NCBI RefSeq assembly: GCF_003071065.1
Contig: NZ_QCXX01000001.1
Location: 1,236,971 to 1,300,970 of the forward strand
Source: Sphingobacterium athyrii
GTDB taxonomy: Bacteria > Bacteroidota > Bacteroidia > Sphingobacteriales > Sphingobacteriaceae
DNA: 64,000 nucleotides
Direction: 5' to 3'
The first letter of the stretch is position 1. Every line of letters starts with the position of its first letter. Shown piece by piece: positions 35,703 through 43,035 of the stretch. A model generated the notes under the pieces. That model saw only the letters and a list, made by a program, of their open reading frames with translations, made no database searches and was not told where the DNA came from. A program made the translations under genes and the position numbers.

Positions 35703-35705
35703 GCG

Positions 35706-36812
35706 ATGCGAAATGAACGGTATTCGAGGCATTATATCCTCCCGGGTTTTGGTGAATTAGGCCAAAAAAAGCTGCAAGCTGCCCGCGTACTCGTCGTTGG
35801 TGCCGGAGGACTGGGTTGCCCTGTACTCCAATATCTGGCAGCGGCAGGGGTTGGAACACTTGGTATCATAGACCATGATCATGTCGGATTGAGCAACCTG
35901 CACCGTCAGGTTCTGTATGATACCGACGACATCGGTCGAGCTAAAGCTGAGGTAGCGGCTAATAAGCTCAGGCAGCAGAATCCTGAAATTGAGATCCGCT
36001 ATTGGGTAGAACAATTGTATTCAAATAATGTCGCCGACCTGATCCGTTCGTACGACCTGATCATGGATTGTACAGATAATTTTGCTGCGCGATATCTACT
36101 TTGCGATGCTTGCCGCTTATTAGATAAACCATTGATTTTTGCTGCAATCTACCAATATGAGGGACAAGTAGCTGTATTCAATGTGGCCGATAAAGAAGGA
36201 ATCAAGACAAACTATCGGCATTTGTTTCCTACAGCTCCAACACCCTTGGAAGCTCCAGATTGTAATGTAGCAGGGGTATTGGGTGTATTGCCCGGTATGA
36301 TCGGAATATTACAAGCAACCGAAGCCATCAAGTTGTTAACCGGTGTTGGTATCGCTTTGATTAATAAATTAATGACGGTCAATATGCTTGATAATAGCAG
36401 CTTTATCTTTGAAATACCCTTAACGGCATCCGCAGGAACTGTTTACCCACAAACTTTAGCAGAGTTGAGTACGTTTAATTATGAACAATACTGTGCATCG
36501 GAGAGCCAACTAATACAGGCGATAGATGCAAAAGAGTTCGTTGAAATGTGGTCTGCAGAAGATGTTGTCCTTGTCGATGTGCGCGATCCAAATGAACTTC
36601 CGCGCCTGTCACATCCACATCTATCCATTCCGCTTTCTACATTATCAGCACAAATCAAAAAAATAGATAGTACACGTGTTATTTTTATCTGTCAGAGCGG
36701 AAAACGGAGCCTGATAGCTGCCCGGTATTTTTATGAGCAGGCGGATGCCGGACAACAAATATTCCATTTGAACGGCGGCATGATTGCCTTAGAAAACTAT
36801 ATAAATGACTAA
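35706..36812 (+). CDS. MoeB/ThiF-type adenylyltransferase with C-terminal rhodanese domain
   Basis: 368 residues. E1-like domain about 5-250: GAGGLG at 33-37 for ATP, DHDHVGLSNLHRQVLYDTDD, D-C-T-D-N-F at 121-126, and the C186 region PDCNVAGVLGVLPG. A rhodanese-like domain covers about 270-365 with the active-site loop CQSGKRS. It would adenylate MoaD and, through the rhodanese Cys, deliver sulfur from a desulfurase to form the thiocarboxylate. Oddly the zinc CxxC pair that normally sits at CYRCLFP is replaced by NYRHLFP (169-174), and no second CxxC appears. It overlaps moaE by 8 bases. Confidence 0.9.
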   Translation: MRNERYSRHYILPGFGELGQKKLQAARVLVVGAGGLGCPVLQYLAAAGVGTLGIIDHDHVGLSNLHRQVLYDTDDIGRAKAEVAANKLRQQNPEIEIRYWVEQLYSNNVADLIRSYDLIMDCTDNFAARYLLCDACRLLDKPLIFAAIYQYEGQVAVFNVADKEGIKTNYRHLFPTAPTPLEAPDCNVAGVLGVLPGMIGILQATEAIKLLTGVGIALINKLMTVNMLDNSSFIFEIPLTASAGTVYPQTLAELSTFNYEQYCASESQLIQAIDAKEFVEMWSAEDVVLVDVRDPNELPRLSHPHLSIPLSTLSAQIKKIDSTRVIFICQSGKRSLIAARYFYEQADAGQQIFHLNGGMIALENYIND

Positions 36813-37245
36813 ACAAAAAAACGACATATTTTTTCAAGGACCCATTCCGGCCACTTTGGTTGCTGAAGCTATCTCACAGCATCACAATAAACCTAAAATA
36901 GGTGCACATAGTATCTTTCTTGGACAGATTAGAGCAGATCAGATCGATGGAAAGGCTGTAAAATCCATCGATTACACGACAAATCGAGAACTGGCCCTGC
37001 TTAAAATGGCAGAGATTCGCGAAGCGGTATTTGATAAGTATCCATTAGCCTGTATGCATGTTTATCATAGTGAAGGTGAAGTACGGGTTGGCGAAATTTG
37101 CTTCTTTGTATTCACATCTTCAGCACATAGACGCGCAGCGATGGATGCTTGTGACGAACTTGTTGAACGTATAAAAAAGGAAATGCCCATCTGGGGGAAA
37201 GAACTATTTGAAGACGATACGCATCAATGGAAAATTAATAAATAA
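36805..37245 (+). CDS. moaE: Molybdopterin synthase large subunit (MoaE)
   Basis: 146 residues. GAHSIFLGQIRADQIDGKAV near 32-52, the YHSEGEVRVGEICFFVFTSS strand pair and the catalytic KKEMPIWGKELFEDDTHQW (the two lysines match the active-site K119/K126 region of the E. coli enzyme, by alignment from memory). MoaE with MoaD adds two sulfurs to cyclic pyranopterin phosphate to form molybdopterin. The ATG lies inside the end of the previous gene. Confidence 0.93.
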   Translation: MTKQKNDIFFQGPIPATLVAEAISQHHNKPKIGAHSIFLGQIRADQIDGKAVKSIDYTTNRELALLKMAEIREAVFDKYPLACMHVYHSEGEVRVGEICFFVFTSSAHRRAAMDACDELVERIKKEMPIWGKELFEDDTHQWKINK

Positions 37246-37246
37246 T

Positions 37247-38155
37247 ATGGTTGATATTACACATAAAAGTGCGACTTTAAGGAAAGCAACAGCAATGGCC
37301 ACGGTACTTGTTTCTTCTGAAAATACCATCAAGCTTATTGAACAACGACAGGTTCCGAAAGGCGACATATTTGAATTTGCACGTGCCTCTGCATTACTCG
37401 CAATCAAGAAAACTGGCGATATGATTCCAGATTGTCACCCTTTACCAGTAGAATATGCAGCTATCCGGTATACCCTATCGGACTTGCAAATTCATATAGA
37501 GGTTGAAGTACATACGGTCTATAAGACTGGTGTTGAGGTTGAAGCCATGCACGGAGCATCTGTTGCAGCTCTTGTTATTTATGATATGCTAAAACCCATA
37601 GACAAACAGGTGGAGATTGGTGGTATCCGATTACTTGAGAAACGAGGAGGGAAGAGCAATGATTCCCAACCTTGGATCACGGATCTTAAAGCTGCAGTCG
37701 TAGTTTGTAGCGATTCGGTAGCTCGAGGAGATAAAGAAGATATCTCAGGCAGGCTTCTTTGCGATCTTTTGGAGCAACAAGGCTTACACGATATTGCCTA
37801 TGCGGTAATTGCTGACGAAAGGAATGCGATACAAGAACGTCTGGAACACTATGGGCAAGCCGGCATAGATCTTCTGGTCTTCACGGGTGGTACAGGACTC
37901 TCGGATCGAGATATTACACCAGATGCTGTGATGCCATATATTACCAAAAATATTCCCGGAATTATGGAAACAGCAAGACAATACGGACAGCAGCGTGTTA
38001 AAACGGCTATGTTGTCCAGAGGTATTTCAGGATTTGTTGATCGCATGTTGGTGCTTACCCTGCCGGGGTCACCTAACGGTGTACGCGAAAGTGTAGGCGC
38101 ATTATTTCCACAGGTGTTGCATGTCTTTCAAGTGAGAGCAAATGTTGGACATTAA
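37247..38155 (+). CDS. Fused MoaC-MogA molybdenum cofactor protein
   Basis: 302 residues from ATG 37247, one base after the moaE stop. About 1-150 is MoaC (DMIPDCHPLPVEYAAIRYTL; AMHGASVAALVIYDMLKPID; IRLLEKRGGKS), which forms cyclic pyranopterin monophosphate from the MoaA product. About 155-302 is MogA/MoaB (AAVVVCSDSVARGDKEDISG; VFTGGTGLSDRDITPDAV; RGISGFVDRMLVLTLPGSPN), which adenylylates molybdopterin before MoeA. MoaCB fusions are known in Bacteroidota. Last gene of the operon; its stop overlaps the convergent desulfurase stop by 4 bases. Confidence 0.93.
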   Translation: MVDITHKSATLRKATAMATVLVSSENTIKLIEQRQVPKGDIFEFARASALLAIKKTGDMIPDCHPLPVEYAAIRYTLSDLQIHIEVEVHTVYKTGVEVEAMHGASVAALVIYDMLKPIDKQVEIGGIRLLEKRGGKSNDSQPWITDLKAAVVVCSDSVARGDKEDISGRLLCDLLEQQGLHDIAYAVIADERNAIQERLEHYGQAGIDLLVFTGGTGLSDRDITPDAVMPYITKNIPGIMETARQYGQQRVKTAMLSRGISGFVDRMLVLTLPGSPNGVRESVGALFPQVLHVFQVRANVGH

Positions 38156-39294
38156 GTCCTCAGCTTTTCGACAAGCTGTTTGACCCGCATAATGGTCTGG
38201 CTGATTTCCGCTTCACGCGTAAATCGGCCCAGACTAAATCGAATGGATGATAAGGCATCCAAATCTGACAGCCCCATAGCCTTGAGCACATGTGAGGGTC
38301 TTGAGGTCACCGCAGAACAGGCCGAACCACTGGATACCGAAATTGTACCCAATCGCGTAATCAGCTGGTCTGACAGTACACCTTTAAAGCAGATGTTTGT
38401 CGTGTTGAATAACCGATGGGACGTACTTCCATTTATGAATGTATCTGGAATAGTGAGGAGTTCGCTCTCGAAGTGATCTCGAAGCTGTTTTATATGGTGT
38501 TGATCTACTTCTAAGTCTTCCAGCGCAATTCGCAAAGCTGCAGCCATCCCAATGATGCCGGTGGTATTGACAGTGCCGCTACGCCAGCCTTGTTGTTGTC
38601 CGCCTCCATGGATTTGAGGTATCACCTGCTCTTTAACCCGACTGGCGGTATACAGCCCCCCTATCCCTTTCGGTCCGTAAAATTTGTGTGCTGAAAAAGC
38701 CATAAAATCCACATCTACATGCTGAAGACTTATATTCATTTTCCCAACTGCCTGTGTTGCATCACATAAAACAAGTGCATGGCTTTGATGCGCTATTTCA
38801 CAGATCTGTTTTATCGGTAAGATAATACCCGTTTCATTATTCACGAGCATGGTACAAATCAACAGCGTATCCTCGCGAATGCTTTCTTTAAGCAATCTGA
38901 GATCGAGCATACCTTGATGATCTACCTTTAGAAAGGAAACTTCAAATCCCAATCGCTCCATAAAAGTGCAGCTTTCCAAAACAGCTTTGTGCTCTGTGGA
39001 AATGCTGACAATATGTTTTTTTGGCGAAAATTGGAGTCCCTTTAGGACCAAGTTAATTGATTCAGTCGCACCCGAAGTAAAAATAATATTTTGGGGCAGT
39101 GTACTCAGTCTATCAGCAATGTTTTCGCTCGCCTGATCCATTGCATCCTGTATGGTTAAACTAAACAGATGCGAACCACTTGGATTAGCATATCCCGTCC
39201 TAAAAAATGGAAGCATCTCATTCAAAACACGCTCATCTACCGGGGTGGTCGCATTGTAGTCGAGATAGATAAAGTTTGAGTTTATATTGTCCAT
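38152..39294 (-). CDS. Cysteine desulfurase (NifS/IscS family)
   Basis: 380 residues. The class V PLP fold is complete: FLDYNATTPVDERV-like start, SGATESINLVLKGL, the Schiff-base lysine in MAFSAHKFYGPKGIGGLY, and the catalytic cysteine loop SVSSGSACSAVTSRPSHVL. It removes sulfur from cysteine as a persulfide. As the only desulfurase here, facing the operon of MoaD, a rhodanese-tailed MoeB and XdhC, it is likely to feed sulfur to molybdopterin synthase and to the sulfido ligand of the hydroxylase. A general Fe-S role cannot be excluded. Confidence 0.9.
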   Translation of the reverse strand: MDNINSNFIYLDYNATTPVDERVLNEMLPFFRTGYANPSGSHLFSLTIQDAMDQASENIADRLSTLPQNIIFTSGATESINLVLKGLQFSPKKHIVSISTEHKAVLESCTFMERLGFEVSFLKVDHQGMLDLRLLKESIREDTLLICTMLVNNETGIILPIKQICEIAHQSHALVLCDATQAVGKMNISLQHVDVDFMAFSAHKFYGPKGIGGLYTASRVKEQVIPQIHGGGQQQGWRSGTVNTTGIIGMAAALRIALEDLEVDQHHIKQLRDHFESELLTIPDTFINGSTSHRLFNTTNICFKGVLSDQLITRLGTISVSSGSACSAVTSRPSHVLKAMGLSDLDALSSIRFSLGRFTREAEISQTIMRVKQLVEKLRT

Positions 39295-39354
39295 TTAATT
39301 ATCCTATAGTATCTTTCTATCAAAAGTTTTTCGTTCTCATTTTCAACAGCTATT

Positions 39355-39588
39355 TTAGTTCCTTTTTACCTTTAATAAACGACTCAGGATAAAAAAAGTA
39401 AGCACAAACATAATCACCTGAATGATAAATATTGGGCAAAGGAGATCTGCTTCGGCATTACGGTATCCAAAACTTACAATAGTTACCGGCAATGTAAATA
39501 CCAGACCAAAAAGAGACCATTCTCCGTAAAAGGGATCTTCACGAAAAAGTGAATATACGAATAAAGTACCTAATCCTACATAGATCAA
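39355..39588 (-). CDS. Small membrane protein, unknown
   Basis: 77 residues, TTG start (no in-frame ATG before an upstream stop). Three hydrophobic spans are visible and the tail is basic (SRLLKVKRN). It contains YVGLGTLFVYSLFREDPFYG. Not recognised. The start is uncertain and an origin as a truncated gene is possible. Confidence 0.4.
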   Translation of the reverse strand: MIYVGLGTLFVYSLFREDPFYGEWSLFGLVFTLPVTIVSFGYRNAEADLLCPIFIIQVIMFVLTFFILSRLLKVKRN

Positions 39589-39758
39589 AGTAAAATTAAT
39601 GTCAGCCTATCATATTGATAATCACCCTATCAAAATGATCGTTTTTTGTATATATTATCTACCTAAAAACAATATAACACCTTTATATACAAAAACTTAA
39701 ATAAAAAAACTCCAGAATGGAATAGATTTTGGCATAGGGGATAGAAAAGAAACTAGAA

Positions 39759-39902
39759 ATGAAAAAAGAAAATGTAAAATGGCGACAACGGAAAAAACCT
39801 CCCCAGTTTCCAAAATGGCTAAAATCATATCATCTTTTGTTTTTCGCATTTATAGTGGTGTTGATTTTCGGGGCAATTTTCAAAGAGTTAAGTGAGGCAT
39901 AA
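39759..39902 (+). CDS. 47-residue single-span membrane protein
   Basis: ATG at 39759 to TAA 39900-39902. A basic, Pro/Trp-rich head (KWRQRKKPPQFPKW) precedes one membrane helix (HLLFFAFIVVLIFGAIF) and a short acidic tail. The inside-positive pattern and clear ATG/stop make coding plausible. Function unknown. It is followed 9 bases later by another small membrane ORF. Confidence 0.4.
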   Translation: MKKENVKWRQRKKPPQFPKWLKSYHLLFFAFIVVLIFGAIFKELSEA

Positions 39903-39911
39903 TTTAATAAC

Positions 39912-39995
39912 ATGATGACAATAATTTTGGCGCTAGCGGGTTTAGCCCATTTCGGTCTATTTATAAATGCAATTGATTTTTTTGAAAAAATATAG
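39912..39995 (+). CDS. 27-residue membrane peptide
   Basis: ATG-ATG start at 39912, TAG at 39993-39995. Sequence is nearly all one hydrophobic helix (MTIILALAGLAHFGLFINAI) with a DFFEK end. Too short to identify; similar in size to accessory subunits such as CydX or KdpF, but none of those genes is nearby. It could be chance. Confidence 0.25.
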   Translation: MMTIILALAGLAHFGLFINAIDFFEKI

Positions 39996-40040
39996 TATGT
40001 AGACTGAAATCTTATCAGCCAATAAAAAAGGAATAATTAA

Positions 40041-40400
40041 ATGAAAACAAAAATTATAAATACCATATGCCAATGGGCTCCTGAAGCCAATGACCTTATG
40101 TCGGATATCGAACGCATAGATGATACCCTCGCAGACTATGAACTACTTCATAAATTGGCGGAAGTATGTATGCAAAAGATCCACTCAGGATCGGAAAATG
40201 AAATCGAACGCGTGCAGGAAATAGCAAAGGTTGTTAATCTGCTTTATCAGGGTGGGAACCAGTATACCCGCAACGCCATTGAGAATGAATTTTTAACAGT
40301 AATGTCGTTTGATGAAAGTCCAGGAAGTCTAAAAAGACATCTTGATCTATTTCCTGCTGAATTGCGAAAAGGATATATCAAGACAATCCTGGAAAATTAG
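40041..40400 (+). CDS. DUF7674-like hypothetical protein
   Basis: 119 residues, soluble and mostly helical. INTICQWAPEANDLMSDIE at the start and YQGGNQYTRNAIENEFLTV in the second half, ending in LRKGYIKTILEN. I associate this pattern with DUF7674 proteins of Bacteroidota, which are small acidic proteins often near immunity- or toxin-like genes, but this is from memory. No neighbour clarifies its role. A broken Crp/Fnr gene starts at the stop codon. Confidence 0.55.
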   Translation: MKTKIINTICQWAPEANDLMSDIERIDDTLADYELLHKLAEVCMQKIHSGSENEIERVQEIAKVVNLLYQGGNQYTRNAIENEFLTVMSFDESPGSLKRHLDLFPAELRKGYIKTILEN

Positions 40401-40650
40401 CTTTCTTCCTGTATCGTTAACGAAAGACCAGTTAGCGGATATCCTAACATATTTGAGCGTTGAGTCAATAAAGAGGAACGAGCGAGTGCTATTTCAAATC
40501 GTTTTTTTAACAAAAGCTGCCTACGTCTTTATTTTCGCAACGACGAGATATCTGCCAACAGCGGGGATCGAAAGAATCAATCTTTACATGGCGCTGGGCG
40601 CAAATGGTCTTATGAATTTTTAAATTTCACAAACTTCCATAAAAAAAAGC
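40399..40650 (+). pseudogene. Frameshifted Crp/Fnr-family regulator fragment
   Basis: Frame 1 reads SFLPVSLTKDQLADILTYLS and VESIKRNERVLF, the start of a Crp/Fnr cyclic-nucleotide-binding domain (compare ISVTNEELATILSYF of the intact regulator at 15728-16330). After about 40497 the family pattern continues in another frame: KSCLRLYFRNDE, then KWSYEFLNFTNFHK. About 85 of the usual 190 codons remain, with no helix-turn-helix. A decayed regulator. Confidence 0.6.
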
Positions 40651-40682
40651 TAATCAAGAGATTAGCTTTTTTTTATGGAAGT
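40633..40682. terminator. Perfect 23-bp hairpin, bidirectional terminator
   Basis: Arms 40633-40655 and 40660-40682 are exact complements (core AAAAAAAAGCTAATC / GATTAGCTTTTTTTT, loop AAGA). The U-tracts on both sides of the GC-containing core suit termination in either direction. It sits at the end of the broken Crp gene. Confidence 0.8.
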
Positions 40683-40884
40683 CTGTAAGAAAGCGCGATA
40701 CGGTCAGCGTACCAGACAAGTACAAGAAAGGGTCTTGTAACTATCATTATACCCGGCACGCCTTTAAATATGTTGGTGCGATCAAATCGTCGGGCGAAGC
40801 AATTATATGTGCGACGTAAATGATTTTTAGGGCACTTAATGTCCTCTTTTCGAACAAAAATCTTGAAATAGAAGAAATACGATT

Positions 40885-41040
40885 ATGGCATGGTTTCAAT
40901 TAGTTGCTAACGGTGATGCCACAGATCCTAACGATTGCATTATAACAAGCCTGCCAACACCTGCACTCAACACTTCATTGCGGCACGAAATGATCACTGC
41001 ATTAAAGAATAAAGACAGTACTCATGAAAGAGAGTATTAG
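40885..41040 (+). CDS. 51-residue peptide of the MAWFQLV...DPNDxxxTSLPTP type
   Basis: ATG 40885 to TAG 41038-41040. The opening MAWFQLVANGDATDPNDCII followed by TSLPTPALN resembles small proteins often found after DUF6520-like genes in Bacteroidota, as I recall them (W-x-x-x...DPxDPNxY). Those typically end in a Cys-containing tail that is missing here, so this copy may be shortened. Function unknown; no secretion signal. Confidence 0.4.
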   Translation: MAWFQLVANGDATDPNDCIITSLPTPALNTSLRHEMITALKNKDSTHEREY

Positions 41041-41388
41041 GTTAGCAAATCCCCGTTACAAAGGGATACTTAAACTTTTATTCTGGGTAAAAATGAGCAT
41101 CGCTCTTAGATCCTACTCCAAATAACCCTCAGCCCATAATCACGCAATTTAAATTACAATATATTAAAACATCTATATTAAAAACTGTAAACATTTCTCT
41201 ACAACCAAACTCATAGACCTAAAAACATCATAGTTAATCAAAAGGATACCAATATAATTGTAACACGAAATTTTAGAAGTTAAAGAAAAACATATAAAGC
41301 GAAGACTAGCTAAATCACACTTATATAAAGTCTTTAGCTATATGGTATAACTAAAACAAATAATTACACAATTAAAAAAAACAAAATC
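41041..41388. other. AT-rich gene-free stretch before the His-rich peptide
   Basis: About 350 bases with no gene. It contains an 8-bp inverted repeat TAGCTAAA / TTTAGCTA (41307-41314 and 41333-41340) roughly 50-80 bases upstream of the peptide ATG, which could be regulatory. Nothing else is clear. Confidence 0.35.
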
Positions 41389-41550
41389 ATGGACAAGAAA
41401 CAAAGTTATTGCACACCGCAGATCCACATATCTGTGATCGAACTAGAGCAGGGAATTGCTGCAGGCTCAAACTCCCATCGACCTGAACATTCACATGAAG
41501 GAAAGGAATGGGGGCAAAGTCATAATCCTCATAATGATATAGACGAATAG
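41389..41550 (+). CDS. 53-residue His-rich peptide with IAAGS motif
   Basis: ATG 41389 to TAG 41548-41550, followed 7 bases later by a terminator hairpin, which supports a real gene. The N-terminal part (KKQSYCTPQIHISVIELEQG then IAAGS) follows a pattern I recall from many small Bacteroidota proteins, K-x-Y-x-x-P-x-I-x-V-x-x-x-x-L-E-x-G-I-A-A-G-S. The tail is hydrophilic with five of its six histidines (30, 34, 36, 45, 48), which could bind metal. No signal peptide or lipobox is seen. Role unknown: peptide precursor, small surface protein and metal carrier are all open. Confidence 0.55.
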   Translation: MDKKQSYCTPQIHISVIELEQGIAAGSNSHRPEHSHEGKEWGQSHNPHNDIDE

Positions 41551-41557
41551 CCATTAT

Positions 41558-41592
41558 ACCCCAGGAAATAAAAATCTTGGGGTTCATTTTTT
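41558..41592 (+). terminator. Rho-independent terminator after the His-rich peptide
   Basis: Stem ACCCCAGG / CTTGGGGT (one G-U pair) at 41558-41565 and 41576-41583, followed by a T-rich run. It ends the short transcript of the 53-residue peptide. Confidence 0.7.
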
Positions 41593-41791
41593 TACTTCAA
41601 AACAGCCCCCTTTCCTGGTCTGGCATAAATTCCTTATTTACTGGATACCTTCCTTTATGCAATTATAAATACTGGGCTATGAATCTCAGGCAGCAATAAA
41701 CTACAAAGCATAAAGTCGCTCGGAATTTTTTCCAAACGACCTTGATTTCTCACGTTCTTCAATAGTATTAGCATAGCTGCCAGTATATCTA

Positions 41792-43024
41792 TCACTTTAC
41801 AGATCCCATATGCTTGGACTTTTTCATCATACTGTTTATAGGATTTGGGCGTGCAACCTTACTGTTTGGCAGTTTTACATAATAGGAAGTATGGTAACCG
41901 TTTCCTGGTCTAAAAAAATCTGTAGAAACAATTTGAGCGCCACTGTTAAATGCCGCATCTGCCCTACTGTAATCGTTGATCTTGGCTTCATATGTTTCAA
42001 TATCGGATCTACTCCTAACGATATACCCTGCTCGCACCAGATCCTGAATTTCCTGTTGACGAACCAGCGCATTATCCAACAGAACAAAAGATGCAAAGCT
42101 ATCATTGGGATTTGACTGCACAAACATCATCCGCTTTTCAAGATTAGGTCTGTTTTTGGTATAAGCAGATTCAAGATTCATCCCTGCTGTTGTTGGCAGT
42201 AGCAAGAAAATAAATTTTCCACGGGATGCCTTGACACTGGGCCAATGACCAGCACGCACTGCTTCACGCAAAGTACTGTAATCCCCACGTATATTATCAG
42301 GTGTAATGAGCTTTTCTTTTCCCAACACCTCGACAACTTCGGCATCCAACTCATCAAAAGCTTTTTCATCAAATGGAAGTATATCGGCACTATTGGGGAA
42401 AAGCGGAATGCCCTTATCTTTAGCTTCGACCATAATGAAAACAGGTAGGTGTCCGGGGTTCTTTTCTGACCAAGCCCGCAAAGCTATAAGCCCGCTACGG
42501 AAGGAGGCATAATGTGATCGAAAATCAAAATCCGCTATATGTAGCATCTTGAAACCGGGTTTTTCCAGCTCTTCTTTTTGATATGGAGCCAGATCCGAAA
42601 CTCCCATTTTATTTAGTACTTCATATCCGGCAGGTCTATCAAACCGATGTCCTGTGGGATCGTAATATACATCCATTTCTAAACTTCTGATACCGCTATC
42701 AAGTTGTACGTCAAACGCTGGGTGATCGTATTTCAACCCTTCACTCATTGTCATTGGATTGGGATGGAATTCTTTAAATGAGCTCAGTTTATCAGGAGGA
42801 AATAGTGTTGCCATCTTCTCCGACATTTTCGAAAAAATGGGGTCAGCATATGCCGCGAGACGTGGATCTACTGGCCTTGCATAACTATTGTGTGTACCAA
42901 GCACCTGAATCTGATTAATCTTGAGCTGATCAAGCTGTGATAACTCGGGCTGCTGAGCAAAGGCTGTTCCTATACCCAGCGAAAGCAAGGATACTTTGAT
43001 GAAAGTGATTTGTTTTAATTTCAT
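41792..43024 (-). CDS. Ca2+-dependent phosphoinositide phospholipase C-like secreted protein
   Basis: 410 residues from ATG 43024, which gives a signal peptide (KQITFIKVSLLSLGIGTAFA). The PI-PLC TIM-barrel start is IQVLGTHNSYARPVDPRL with the catalytic His, followed by the paired acidic/His segment LDSGIRSLEMDVYYDPTGHR and KMLHIADFDFRSHYASFRSG. This is the PI-PLC-C1-like family. It would cleave phosphoinositides or related glycerophosphodiesters outside the cytoplasm. It ends the transcription unit begun by the TonB receptor, 11 bases after its stop, so the products (inositol phosphates or phosphate) may be what is imported. Confidence 0.85.
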   Translation of the reverse strand: MKLKQITFIKVSLLSLGIGTAFAQQPELSQLDQLKINQIQVLGTHNSYARPVDPRLAAYADPIFSKMSEKMATLFPPDKLSSFKEFHPNPMTMSEGLKYDHPAFDVQLDSGIRSLEMDVYYDPTGHRFDRPAGYEVLNKMGVSDLAPYQKEELEKPGFKMLHIADFDFRSHYASFRSGLIALRAWSEKNPGHLPVFIMVEAKDKGIPLFPNSADILPFDEKAFDELDAEVVEVLGKEKLITPDNIRGDYSTLREAVRAGHWPSVKASRGKFIFLLLPTTAGMNLESAYTKNRPNLEKRMMFVQSNPNDSFASFVLLDNALVRQQEIQDLVRAGYIVRSRSDIETYEAKINDYSRADAAFNSGAQIVSTDFFRPGNGYHTSYYVKLPNSKVARPNPINSMMKKSKHMGSVK

Positions 43025-43035
43025 ATTGCTATTGT

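Noticed and set aside
19867..38155. Molybdenum-cofactor riboswitch in the nitrate or xdhC leaders
   Set aside because: No conserved aptamer pattern was seen in 19364-19866 or 30447-30717.
40683..40884. Possible gene fragment after the hairpin (frames reading VSVPDKYKKGSCNYHYTRHA or, on the minus strand, FKGVPGIMIVTRPFLV)
   Set aside because: Both strands give readable but unrecognised pieces with no start; HicA-like similarity was considered but the motif does not fit.
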